A DNA stretch of 64,000 nt from Clostridium aquiflavi. GTDB lineage: Bacteria > Bacillota > Clostridia > Clostridiales > Clostridiaceae. The stretch lies in contig NZ_JAVJAN010000018.1 in NCBI RefSeq assembly GCF_031344075.1, positions 1 to 64,000 of the forward strand. Direction: 5' to 3'. Positions within the stretch are counted from its first letter, which is position 1. The number at the start of each line of letters is the position of its first letter. Position numbers and translations under genes: made by a program. The notes under the pieces are model-generated. The model was not told where the DNA came from. It made no database searches and saw only the letters and a program-made list of their open reading frames with translations. Of the stretch, positions 1 to 7,540 are shown piece by piece.

Positions 1-7
1 TGCTTGT

Positions 8-122
8 CACAATTTTATATTGGGAACAAGCTAAAATGGGACTATACTCATTTTAGCATTCCTAAGTTCAATTACTCAGTCCAGTTTACTTATGTATATA
101 TCAACACGCTACTAAAATAGAG
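8..122 (-). repeat. Interspersed structured repeat, copy A
   Basis: Read on the minus strand, 57-120 shares a core with 11099-11152 and 18786-18832: GTGTTGATATAT, then ATAAG, then GTAATTGAACTTA. Beside the core is a 9-bp stem (GCTAAAATG at 30-38 with its complement at 49-57). It codes for nothing visible. It may be a small mobile palindromic element or a processed non-coding RNA. Confidence 0.55.
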
Positions 123-134
123 CCTTTTTCATTC

Positions 135-272
135 TTATTCTATTGGTTCACCATTAAAATTCTCATAGTATGATGGTTTTTTAGGATCACCAACATTGTT
201 TTGATTTTCATGTAATTTTTGTCTTCTTGTTCCCTTTTGTATTGGATTAATTGCGCCTTCTTTATTTGCCAT
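135..272 (-). CDS. Small basic protein, 45 aa, unknown function
   Basis: A 45-residue reading frame starts with MANKEGAINPIQKGTRRQ and ends GEPIE. It has an AAAGGA ribosome site about 10 nt before the ATG. The protein is hydrophilic, rich in Lys, Arg, Asn and Pro, and has no signal peptide or membrane segment. It lies about 85 nt downstream of the dCTP deaminase gene on the same strand and could be co-transcribed. I do not recognise the family. The codon choice and ribosome site argue that it is a real gene. Confidence 0.55.
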   Translation of the reverse strand: MANKEGAINPIQKGTRRQKLHENQNNVGDPKKPSYYENFNGEPIE

Positions 273-358
273 ATAAAACACATCCTTTCCTAAATATTTT
301 GTGCCTATAGAGAATTTTAATCCCCATCAAATTTAGTTAAGAATGTAAATTTTTAAAA

Positions 359-886
359 TTAAATTTTATTTTCAAAATCTTTATACATAAGACTTGGTTG
401 TATTCCTTGGTTATTTTGATATTTTCCACTGTTATATAAATCATATTCTCCATCAATATTATGATAATAAATTTGACATATCTCTATGTTAGGATATATT
501 TTTATAGGTTGAACACAGAATATTTCTAACGTCCAATATCCTGCAAAACCAATATCACCAAATCCTGCAGTAACATGTATAAATAATCCTAGTCTTCCAG
601 TTGAAGAACGCCCTTCTAACATAGGAACATATTTATTAGTTTTAGTAAATTCATTTGTTCTCCCTAAGTATAACTTCCCTGGTTCTAATAATAATCCTTC
701 TTCAGGTATTATAAGTTTTTCAGTTTCATTTGGAATTTTCATATCCAATGTATCATTCTTATATACTAATAATTCATTAAATAAAGTTAAATTATAACTA
801 TTGGGATTTATTCTTTCTTTATTAAATGGTTCTATAACAATCTCTTTTCCTATATGCTTTAATATCTCTTTTCCTGATAATATCAT
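359..886 (-). CDS. dcd: dCTP deaminase family protein (Dcd/DUT-like)
   Basis: This 175-aa protein carries the family signature near residues 92-125: EGRSSTGRLGL followed by H-x-TAGFGDIGF and TLE. The Ser/Arg pair binds nucleotide phosphate, and the Glu in the TLE motif is the catalytic residue in the family. Dcd converts dCTP to dUTP, and some members also hydrolyse to dUMP, feeding dTMP synthesis in the cytosol. The length is close to that of standard bacterial Dcd. The C-terminal tail (QGIQPSLMYKDFENK) is shorter and less conserved than in E. coli. It has its own promoter region and is separated from the island upstream by a terminator at 1052-1085. Confidence 0.85.
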   Translation of the reverse strand: MILSGKEILKHIGKEIVIEPFNKERINPNSYNLTLFNELLVYKNDTLDMKIPNETEKLIIPEEGLLLEPGKLYLGRTNEFTKTNKYVPMLEGRSSTGRLGLFIHVTAGFGDIGFAGYWTLEIFCVQPIKIYPNIEICQIYYHNIDGEYDLYNSGKYQNNQGIQPSLMYKDFENKI

Positions 887-1051
887 TTATAGTATCCTCA
901 CTTTCATAATTAATTTTTTTGAATTAATTTTCTCATTAATAATTTTTTGATTAAAACTATTATCTATGTATTAATTTCTAAGTTAAATTTTATTTCTGAT
1001 TTATTATAATATAATAAACCAAATTTGAAAAATCAAATTTGATCTTTATAA

Positions 1052-1085
1052 AAATCTAAGGTGTTGTTTTACCACCTTAGATTTT
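1052..1085 (-). terminator. Palindromic terminator ending the VgrG island
   Basis: A 12-bp perfect stem (AAATCTAAGGTG and its complement) closes a TTGTTTTAC loop. It sits downstream of the last island gene (stop at 1142). Stem and loop are almost the same as the palindrome at 9721-9759 on the other side of the island. Confidence 0.7.
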
Positions 1086-1121
1086 AGGAACTATTTTATT
1101 AATTAATTGCATATATTATCT

Positions 1122-1150
1122 ACTAAAAAAAATGAATCAGCCTACTTAAA
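1122..1150. repeat. Half-copy of the 2593-2637 terminator
   Basis: The stretch CTAAAAAAAATGAATCAGC followed by CTACTTAAA recurs at 2591-2621, where it forms one arm of a terminator. Here the other arm is missing and the repeat runs into the stop codon and last codons of the 1142-1813 gene. This looks like a recombination scar. Confidence 0.6.
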
Positions 1151-1813
1151 ATTCATAGGTATATACTTTTTATTACATAAGTTTAAATAAATATTAGTTT
1201 CATCAACAATTTTAATTGCATCCCATTCAATATTATCATCTAGATATATATTAGCATTAATTATATTATTACTTCCTTCACATATACCAACAAGATTAAT
1301 TTTATCTAGTATTTCATTATAATTGAAAAGCTTTAAAATTTGTTTATTTATATTTTCACCATCTATATCTGTACATATAAACTTACTACTTAGTATCTTT
1401 GCGTAATCATCTATACTATCTGTACTCTCTCTAATATTACTTGTAATATACCAAGTTAACATAACTTCTTCATTAGTTACTTCCTTTATTTTATTAATAT
1501 CATCTTGAAAATTGTATCTCATACTGTCCCATAATTTTTTAAATTCAGCTACTGAAAAAATTATTGCTATATACTTATATTTTTCTTTAAAGCAATACTT
1601 TATATTAGGAATCCACAATATCTCCTCTCCTAAACGCCTAGCTATAACATTACTCTGATTGGATTGATTACTATAATTTAATTTTAATTCTACATCTGAA
1701 TCTACGTCTTCGGATGTTACTAAGTTATCTACATAGCCATTGTAAATTATCATATCATCGTATTTAACACTAATTTTTTCATCATACATGTCACCACTTA
1801 AAACTATCTCCAT
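1142..1813 (-). CDS. Putative immunity protein of the VgrG island (unknown family)
   Basis: This 223-aa, acidic, soluble protein has no signal peptide or membrane span. It reads as mixed beta and alpha (for example MEIVLSGDMYDEKISVKYDD). It is the last gene of the minus-strand island, about 45 nt after another small acidic protein, with a GAAGGA ribosome site. I do not recognise a family. Position, acidity and size fit a cytosolic immunity protein for a polymorphic toxin. That is inference from context. Its last codons overlap a duplicated terminator half, so the 3' end may have been reshaped by recombination. Confidence 0.5.
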   Translation of the reverse strand: MEIVLSGDMYDEKISVKYDDMIIYNGYVDNLVTSEDVDSDVELKLNYSNQSNQSNVIARRLGEEILWIPNIKYCFKEKYKYIAIIFSVAEFKKLWDSMRYNFQDDINKIKEVTNEEVMLTWYITSNIRESTDSIDDYAKILSSKFICTDIDGENINKQILKLFNYNEILDKINLVGICEGSNNIINANIYLDDNIEWDAIKIVDETNIYLNLCNKKYIPMNFK

Positions 1814-1857
1814 ATTTCTAATCCTTCATTTACTACTTACTTTATTTGAACCTTTTG

Positions 1858-2274
1858 TTATATTGTTGTGAATTTTTTTAGAAAACCTTCTAATACTTTT
1901 TTTGCTACATTTCCTGCGGTATTCATTCGTTTTTCTACTTCTATTATAATTTGTGGATTCTTTTTAATAAATGAATGTCCAAGTTCATTGTCAAATGCTC
2001 TTAACGCATCTATACACATTTCAAATAACTCTTCATTATCTATAAGAATTAATTTATATATTATATTGAACTCTTCCTCAATAACTTGATTATCAAGACA
2101 ATATACTAGTTTTTTTTGCCAATCTAAATCTTTATTCAATACTTCATTATATAATTTATTCCAATCATCGCTAGAAAATTGTTTTAAAATATCTTGTGCA
2201 ATAGAGAATCCATCATCATACCATGAATCAACTGTTGTTTCCTCTAATAATAATTTATCTAACTCTTTATACAT
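1858..2274 (-). CDS. Putative alpha-helical immunity protein
   Basis: This 138-aa protein is predicted almost wholly helical, with HEAT-like alternation (DDWNKLYNEVLNKDLDWQKK, then EELFEMCIDALRAFDNE). A good AGAGGTGAT ribosome site precedes the ATG. It follows the orphan VgrG-tail fragment by 20 nt and precedes another putative immunity gene. Small helical acidic proteins of this kind are often toxin neutralisers in polymorphic toxin loci. Its own toxin gene seems to be missing here, which would make it an orphan immunity gene. The function is inferred from position only. Confidence 0.5.
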   Translation of the reverse strand: MYKELDKLLLEETTVDSWYDDGFSIAQDILKQFSSDDWNKLYNEVLNKDLDWQKKLVYCLDNQVIEEEFNIIYKLILIDNEELFEMCIDALRAFDNELGHSFIKKNPQIIIEVEKRMNTAGNVAKKVLEGFLKKFTTI

Positions 2275-2294
2275 GTAATCACCTCTTAATTTAT

Positions 2295-2516
2295 TTAAAA
2301 TCCTGATGGTTTAGGTGCATTAACCAACAGCGAAAATATCATTATTGTTGTTACATATTTATATCCATCAATTACTAAATCTAATGTTGAATCTAATGAT
2401 TTAAATTTTACCATTGTGCCTTCTTTATATTTCTTCGTTGCATCAAAAGTTGCTATATCCATTCTTTTTTCTAGCTCTGATCCTGATATTGGAATTCCCT
2501 TATAAGTTTTAGGCAT
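2295..2516 (-). pseudogene. Orphan VgrG C-terminal tail fragment
   Basis: The first ~35 residues (YKGIPISGSELEKRMDIATF, then KKYKEGTMVKF) match the extreme C-terminus of the VgrG-like protein at 4238-5926 (YNGIPKSGVALKNRSDIEVF, then KKVYKGTLVKT). They are followed by an unrelated hydrophobic stretch (TTIMIFSLLVN). No good ribosome site precedes the ATG. It looks like a displaced end of a second VgrG effector left by recombination, or a free-standing adaptor. I favour a remnant because of the missing ribosome site and the odd tail. Confidence 0.55.
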
Positions 2517-2592
2517 TTTAATAACTCATAAAGGTACTAGTGTCGATTTACAATAACATTATTTATCAGACACTTATATCTTCAGAACTGCT

Positions 2593-2637
2593 AAAAAAAA
2601 TAATGAATCAGCCTACTTAAATTTCAGCTGATTCATT
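2593..2637 (-). terminator. Terminator after the pentapeptide-repeat gene
   Basis: An 11-bp perfect stem (AATGAATCAGC at 2602-2612, complement at 2627-2637) is followed on the minus strand by eight Ts. It lies in the 306-nt gap between the 2824-3417 gene and the orphan VgrG fragment. Nothing else is visible in that gap. Confidence 0.75.
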
Positions 2638-2823
2638 TCATTTTTCACTGCATTGTTACAATTATTCATACAGATTATTTCATTTTAACATAAATATACT
2701 AATTTCGGTATATTATGAATTGTATTAGGATATATTTATTATTTTTAGCTAGTATCATCTAAATTTTGTAGTTACTATATACCAAATACCAATTTTTTTA
2801 TTAATCTAGTTTCTTATTATTTT

Positions 2824-3417
2824 TTATGAACAATTTTCTATTATCCATTTCTTTGCCTGCTCTTCTTCCAACAAAATTGGTTCTTCAAGTGTACCAATAT
2901 TAATACTATGAAAATATGCCTCATCAATTCCTTTTATATTTTTTAATATTGCTCCATTAAATAAAGTCTTTTTGAATCTTGATGCGCTTATGTCTACATT
3001 ATTTAATGTTGTATTTCTAAAGTCAGTTGATAAAAAACCAACATTTGACAAATTGCAATCTATCAAATCAGCGCTTTTAAATATTGCTTCCCAACAATCA
3101 CTTTTACTAAATCTAACTCTCTTTAAACTTGCATTAGAAAAATCAGTATATGATAAATCTGATTTATAAAAATCACAAGCATCCAAATTAGTATTTTTAT
3201 AAGTTGACGAACATAGAAGTGATGCATGAAAATCTATACTTTTCAAGTTAAGATTATCAAAAATACACTCTACTAGATTTGCTTGTTCCAACAATTTATC
3301 AGATAAATCAAAATTCCTGAAATCTACTTCCTCCAAGCATAACTTTTCGCCTTCTTTACCAATTGTCTCAACCCATTTTTTGTGCAATTCAAACTGACTA
3401 ACAATATTATTTATCAT
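2824..3417 (-). CDS. Pentapeptide-repeat protein, likely toxin immunity
   Basis: The 197-aa protein has tandem A(D/N)LxN-type units from about residue 30 to 175, for example NLVECIFDNLNLKSIDF, ACDFYKSDLSYTDFSNASL and NVGFLSTDFRNTTLNNVDI. Such repeats fold into a right-handed quadrilateral beta-helix. It has a strong GGAGGAG ribosome site and starts 15 nt after the stop of the nuclease toxin gene, the usual place for a cognate immunity gene. Pentapeptide proteins can mimic DNA or block gyrase, and some serve as immunity proteins. That it neutralises the 3433-4209 toxin is inferred from gene order. Confidence 0.75.
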   Translation of the reverse strand: MINNIVSQFELHKKWVETIGKEGEKLCLEEVDFRNFDLSDKLLEQANLVECIFDNLNLKSIDFHASLLCSSTYKNTNLDACDFYKSDLSYTDFSNASLKRVRFSKSDCWEAIFKSADLIDCNLSNVGFLSTDFRNTTLNNVDISASRFKKTLFNGAILKNIKGIDEAYFHSINIGTLEEPILLEEEQAKKWIIENCS

Positions 3418-3432
3418 TTTTTATTCTCCTCC

Positions 3433-4209
3433 TTAAGGATACCATATTATTCTATCTCCTATCCCTGCTTCTTTAATTGCTTCTTTTAGTTGTTCAATAT
3501 GTTCGGGGGTTAATAGTCTTTTATCGATAATTACATTATTACCCTTGTCAAATTCTCCGTATATCTTTTCCATGCCTTTATCAACACTAAAAGCACCCTT
3601 CTTTACCTTTGTAATAGGTATTCCGTTTCGTCCCATTGGATACGATTCAAAGCTTTTTACATCCCATTTTAAACCAGTTGTTGTATCAATAAATTCTGCG
3701 CCCTTATCTATTTGAGTATCACGAACAATCTTTCCTAAATCTCCTCTTTCTTCTAAAGCAAGACCTATTTCTCTTTCTTTTAATCCTTGTTCTTCTACTT
3801 TAAATGCATGTGAAGGGTCTCTTGCTAAATTATCTAACTCTGTTTGAGTTCTTCCACCTGTGTAAGCTTTAGCCGTCTCCTTATTTTCATTCCCCTGAAC
3901 CTTATTTTCTATATCTTTATTATTTGAACTACTTTCTTTCTCATAATCTTTCTTATTAGCAGCATTATTATTTTTATCTGATTCTTTGCTACTTCCGTTA
4001 TTTGAACCTTTTGAAAAATTATAAACTCCAAGCCCTAGTTCTGCTCCACCAATCCCATTTCTTACTGCTACACCTATATCAGCTATTTCAACAGAGCTAG
4101 ATATTGCCAATGTACCTTTTGTACCATTTAATATTGGTAATGAACCACCACCCATGTTAGATATATTCCCAGGTGATTTACATATGTTGCCTATACCTTT
4201 TACTGCCAT
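3433..4209 (-). CDS. Polymorphic toxin with CdiA-CT-like PD-(D/E)XK nuclease domain
   Basis: This 258-aa protein has a glycine-rich N-terminal module (1-70: MAVKGIGNICKSPGNISNMGG), a low-complexity Asn/Lys/Ser linker (70-115) and a C-terminal toxin domain (115-258). The toxin domain has GAEFIDTTTGLKWDVKSF, an Asp then DxK arrangement of PD-(D/E)XK nucleases, and ends in GDRIIWYP. This recalls contact-dependent inhibition toxins such as the Burkholderia 1026b-type CdiA-CT tRNases. The N-terminal module probably docks on the PAAR-like tip or VgrG spike. The gene lies 28 nt after VgrG2 with no clear ribosome site of its own, and is followed by the pentapeptide gene. The toxin fold is fairly clear; the RNA or DNA target is unknown. 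Confidence 0.7.
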   Translation of the reverse strand: MAVKGIGNICKSPGNISNMGGGSLPILNGTKGTLAISSSVEIADIGVAVRNGIGGAELGLGVYNFSKGSNNGSSKESDKNNNAANKKDYEKESSSNNKDIENKVQGNENKETAKAYTGGRTQTELDNLARDPSHAFKVEEQGLKEREIGLALEERGDLGKIVRDTQIDKGAEFIDTTTGLKWDVKSFESYPMGRNGIPITKVKKGAFSVDKGMEKIYGEFDKGNNVIIDKRLLTPEHIEQLKEAIKEAGIGDRIIWYP

Positions 4210-4237
4210 GAATAAATTTATATCTATGCTATATGCA

Positions 4238-5926
4238 TCATATGCCTGCTTGAGTCTTTACTAGTGTCCCTTTATATACTTTTTTTGAATCAAATACTTC
4301 AATATCACTTCTATTTTTTAATGCTACTCCTGATTTGGGTATACCATTATACATATCATTCTGCATAACAACATTTAACATTACATTGCTACCAAGAATA
4401 CTTAACGATAATAATTCATTTTTGTATTCAAGTTCTGCTAGTGCTTCTTGAACTCCAGCTGTTGGTTCATCATCTGTAAATTTCTCATATGTTTCTCTAC
4501 AGCTCCCATTTTCGTATACTGCATTACTTTGATTATAGCATTCTCCTTCAAGTGAAATATAGCTTGATTTGCTTTTTTGAACTAATACTTTATTACTTCC
4601 ACTTATGGATACACTTCCTCCACTTAAGCTTATTCCTCCTGATGCTCCTAAGCTTAAATTTCCTGAGCTACTTATATTAATTCCATTTTCATCATTTAAG
4701 TTTACATTCATTCCACCTCTATGGAAGTTAATAGCTCCTGGTAATATATCTAAATTATTTCCACTTTCAGTTGAAAAGTATCTATTGTTTGTATTTGATA
4801 TTTTAGAGCAGCTACTTCCATTTTTTCTTACACATCCAGTTACAATAGGTTCATCATATCTATTAGGAAAATAAAGCATTACGCTTTCTCCTATGTTTGG
4901 CATTGCATACATTATGTTTCCTGTTGGTGGAGCATACTTAAACCATGATGCTTTGCTTATATCTTGGGTTTCATCTATATTTAAATGAAGTTTTACTTTT
5001 TCTCCATCTACTGCAAGTACTTTTCCTTCTATGGATATACCATTTAGTTTTTCATTATATATTTTTTCTTGCCAAATTCCATTTTTTCTACAAAACCTAT
5101 ATTTATATATTAATTCCCTATTATGCATTTGTCCATAATATTGATTTACATAAAAATCTCTTTCTTTAAATTTTATTAAATCTCCAATGTTCATTTTTTC
5201 CCTAAGCATTACTTCATAATAAAAGAAATCTGTATCATGGAAATCAATTCCTAAAGTTAAGACTTTATAATATTTTTCTAAATCTTTACTTGCCTTATAA
5301 TTAATTTCATTATTTAAAGTATAAAATTTTAAGCTAGGCTTTCCAAAATAAATTATATTATTTGTATTTACTACATCGCAGATTAGTTCTAAACCTAGAT
5401 AACTTCCTATTCTTTTTAAAAATTCATAATCTGTTTCTTTATATTGAAACAGTGGCTTTTCAATACTCATAGGTTGGCTCATGCATTGAGTAAATCCATA
5501 TCTCTCATAATTTTTTAGGATTTCATTTATTAATTCATCATAACTCATATTTATATCTTGAAAAGATCTTGTCCTTTTTTCAATATCAAGTAATGAGCTA
5601 CTAGATGAACCTTCTAACTCTAAATAATATATTCCATTAATATTAGTTGTTTTAATATTCTCTATTATTCCATTAAATATTATTGTTCTTTTTTCTTCAT
5701 TTGATGTATTTTCATTATTATTTAAGTCTGTGTTTTCTATTTCTTCATAAACACATATTTTATCATTTGTGGAAGCTTCTATAGAATACTTAAAATTTAC
5801 GCTATCATCTATTAAGCATTTTAAATATACTTTTCCATGTTCATTAGGTTTGCATAAAATTTTAATATCTTCTATTTTAAGTATTTCATATGGACATTCT
5901 ACTTTTAGTTTTTTTATTGCTTCCAT
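4238..5926 (-). CDS. VgrG/gpD-like spike protein 2 with C-terminal cargo tail
   Basis: The 562-aa protein shows a late-control-gpD-like region (about 1-285), including KRTRSFQDINMSYDELI and YKETDYEFLKRIGSYLGLE, as in VgrG. An OB-fold follows (about 290-375: GKVLAVDGEKVKLHL, then PNIGESVMLYFPNRYDEPIV). Then comes a Gly/Ser beta-helix spike (395-455: INISSSGNLSLGASGGISLSGG) and a helical C-terminal extension ending in YNGIPKSGVALKNRS. In contractile injection systems such proteins form the puncturing spike. The C-terminal extension is absent from the paralogue at 7541-8950 and is copied in the fragment at 2295-2516, so it is probably a cargo-linking tail. The gene lies between the PAAR-like gene and the toxin gene. 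Confidence 0.8.
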   Translation of the reverse strand: MEAIKKLKVECPYEILKIEDIKILCKPNEHGKVYLKCLIDDSVNFKYSIEASTNDKICVYEEIENTDLNNNENTSNEEKRTIIFNGIIENIKTTNINGIYYLELEGSSSSSLLDIEKRTRSFQDINMSYDELINEILKNYERYGFTQCMSQPMSIEKPLFQYKETDYEFLKRIGSYLGLELICDVVNTNNIIYFGKPSLKFYTLNNEINYKASKDLEKYYKVLTLGIDFHDTDFFYYEVMLREKMNIGDLIKFKERDFYVNQYYGQMHNRELIYKYRFCRKNGIWQEKIYNEKLNGISIEGKVLAVDGEKVKLHLNIDETQDISKASWFKYAPPTGNIMYAMPNIGESVMLYFPNRYDEPIVTGCVRKNGSSCSKISNTNNRYFSTESGNNLDILPGAINFHRGGMNVNLNDENGINISSSGNLSLGASGGISLSGGSVSISGSNKVLVQKSKSSYISLEGECYNQSNAVYENGSCRETYEKFTDDEPTAGVQEALAELEYKNELLSLSILGSNVMLNVVMQNDMYNGIPKSGVALKNRSDIEVFDSKKVYKGTLVKTQAGI

Positions 5927-5951
5927 AATAACTCAAGTCACCTCCTTGCTA

Positions 5952-6338
5952 TTAACCTTCTTGTCCACTAGTTACAAAAGTTATATTGCCACCACGACAG
6001 CAATATATTACTGAATCTGTTGTAAGTGCTGGTTCGCCTTCCACTATAGTATCACCTTTAGTTTTTATCCAATCATGAACTATTTGTGGTACACACTTTA
6101 TCCCAGTTTTTATATTTCCATCTTTATCTATTACTGTTATCTCAGTTTTTTCCACAAAGCATCCCTTTTCTTCGCATACTCCAAAATAACTTATGTTTTG
6201 TTCTGTATTGTCCTTTTTATTTAATATTGGATTACCATTTGCATAACTTCCATGACTTACAGGAATGTTTATCTTTCTTTCATTACTTCCTTTATTGCAC
6301 TTCATTTTTGCTCCTCTTACTACATAGTAAACCGCCAT
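5952..6338 (-). CDS. DUF4280 PAAR-like tip protein
   Basis: This 128-aa protein begins MAVYYVVRGAKMKCNKG and has spaced Cys/His residues (KGCFVEKTEITVIDKDG, then GIKCVPQIVHDW) and a closing VIYCCRGGNITF motif. This matches the DUF4280 family, regarded as PAAR-like, whose members cap VgrG spikes and carry effectors. A GGAGGGGAG ribosome site precedes the ATG, and the VgrG2 gene starts 25 nt downstream. The gene order (unknown partners, tip, spike, toxin, immunity) fits assembly of one loaded spike complex. Confidence 0.8.
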   Translation of the reverse strand: MAVYYVVRGAKMKCNKGSNERKINIPVSHGSYANGNPILNKKDNTEQNISYFGVCEEKGCFVEKTEITVIDKDGNIKTGIKCVPQIVHDWIKTKGDTIVEGEPALTTDSVIYCCRGGNITFVTSGQEG

Positions 6339-6355
6339 GCTCTCCCCTCCATCAA

Positions 6356-6886
6356 TTATTTATTTTTCACTTCTAATTTTTCTAATAAAATTCCATTAAA
6401 ATTACGTCTTAATATGCTCTCTGCTACATCTAATCTAACAACGATTAAAGTTTGCTCACTTTCTTTAACTTTAAATATTTTCTTATTTTTAATTTTATTT
6501 TCATCTAACACTATTTTTTTAACTACACTTTTATTTAAATTGAATTCTGATTCTTCGCTCAAAGCTTCTACTTCTTCAAATATAGGCAAATAATAAATAT
6601 GTTGCTCTAAATTTTTATAATCAGTTAATGCAATCATTTTAAAAATTATATTAGAATTATATTTTGATAATATCTTTTGCAAGTCTTCTGAAACTAAAAA
6701 CATTGGGGTATAAAGAATATCCAAATACTCAATTCCTTGTGCTGATTTAACATAAAGAAGGTTATTATCTTCAATATTATCTGCTCTTACTAAATTCAAA
6801 TTTTTAGTATTAAAATTCTTAAATAAATTTAAAATTTGTGGAGTATTAGAGTATCTTTTATCTTGTTTTAATAAAAAATAATCCAT
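6356..6886 (-). CDS. Conserved-position island protein, unknown function (176 aa)
   Basis: This 176-aa soluble protein, starting MDYFLLKQDKRYSNTP, has no signal peptide or membrane span. It lies 17 nt upstream of the DUF4280 gene and 14 nt downstream of another unknown gene, all on one transcript. It reads as alternating beta and alpha (YLDILYTPMFLVSEDLQKIL). I do not recognise a named family. Its place between spike 1 and the PAAR-like tip suggests an adaptor or chaperone that loads cargo, as in other spike/effector loci. That is inference. Confidence 0.6.
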   Translation of the reverse strand: MDYFLLKQDKRYSNTPQILNLFKNFNTKNLNLVRADNIEDNNLLYVKSAQGIEYLDILYTPMFLVSEDLQKILSKYNSNIIFKMIALTDYKNLEQHIYYLPIFEEVEALSEESEFNLNKSVVKKIVLDENKIKNKKIFKVKESEQTLIVVRLDVAESILRRNFNGILLEKLEVKNK

Positions 6887-6900
6887 ATATATTTCCTTTC

Positions 6901-7512
6901 TTAGTCCTCTTTTGATGGTGAATTTTCATATATAATCCTGACTTCATCTCTATATTCACCAACAAATATCATTATTTCTTCACTCTTTTTCATTTCTTTG
7001 TATGATTCACAATTCAAAAAATCACATACAATACTTTCTAAAATATCAATGGCTATACCATTATATTTATTTCCTTCACTAATTTTTATCTTTTCAATAT
7101 CCATTTCTGTTATGGTACGTCCATATTCTTTTCTTTTTTCTAATAATTCATTGCTATGCTTAAAAAGTGGCTCATATATAAAAGATAATTTAAGATTTCC
7201 ACTACATTCTTCTTTATCTAAAAACCATTTATCATCATACATATCAATTCTATAAATTCCACTATTTTGCATTAGATTTGTTCTTAGATATGATATATAA
7301 ATATATTGTATTTTTCCTTTTAAATTTTTATTTTGTAGATTATTTGCAATTTTACAAACATGATTAAAATTACTTATGAGTTCTTTTTTTATAGATTCTT
7401 TGTTATTATTAAATTTTTCATATATCTTTGAGTGTTCTTCATTAAATCTTTCTTTAACATATTTTTCATTAAACTCTTGTAATACTTTTTCTTTATCTAC
7501 TGGAATTATCAT
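6901..7512 (-). CDS. Island protein of unknown function (about 203 aa)
   Basis: The frame is open to 7566, but the best start is the ATG at 7510-7512 (MIIPVDKEKVLQEFN), because AGGAGAGAAATATTA lies directly before it and the upstream part would overlap VgrG1. The protein is highly charged, mostly helical at the N-terminus with likely coiled coil (residues 5-60: EKYVKERFNEEHSKIYEKF), then mixed. It has no signal peptide. It is 28 nt after VgrG1. I do not recognise the family. Position suggests a structural or loading partner of the spike proteins. Confidence 0.6.
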   Translation of the reverse strand: MIIPVDKEKVLQEFNEKYVKERFNEEHSKIYEKFNNNKESIKKELISNFNHVCKIANNLQNKNLKGKIQYIYISYLRTNLMQNSGIYRIDMYDDKWFLDKEECSGNLKLSFIYEPLFKHSNELLEKRKEYGRTITEMDIEKIKISEGNKYNGIAIDILESIVCDFLNCESYKEMKKSEEIMIFVGEYRDEVRIIYENSPSKED

Positions 7513-7540
7513 TAATATTTCTCTCCTATGCAGTAAGATT

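Noticed and set aside
4489..5169. Plus-strand open frames of 60-90 codons opposite the VgrG2 gene
   Set aside because: They lack ribosome sites and have the hydrophobic Leu/Phe/Ile-rich composition typical of antisense readings of AT-rich genes.
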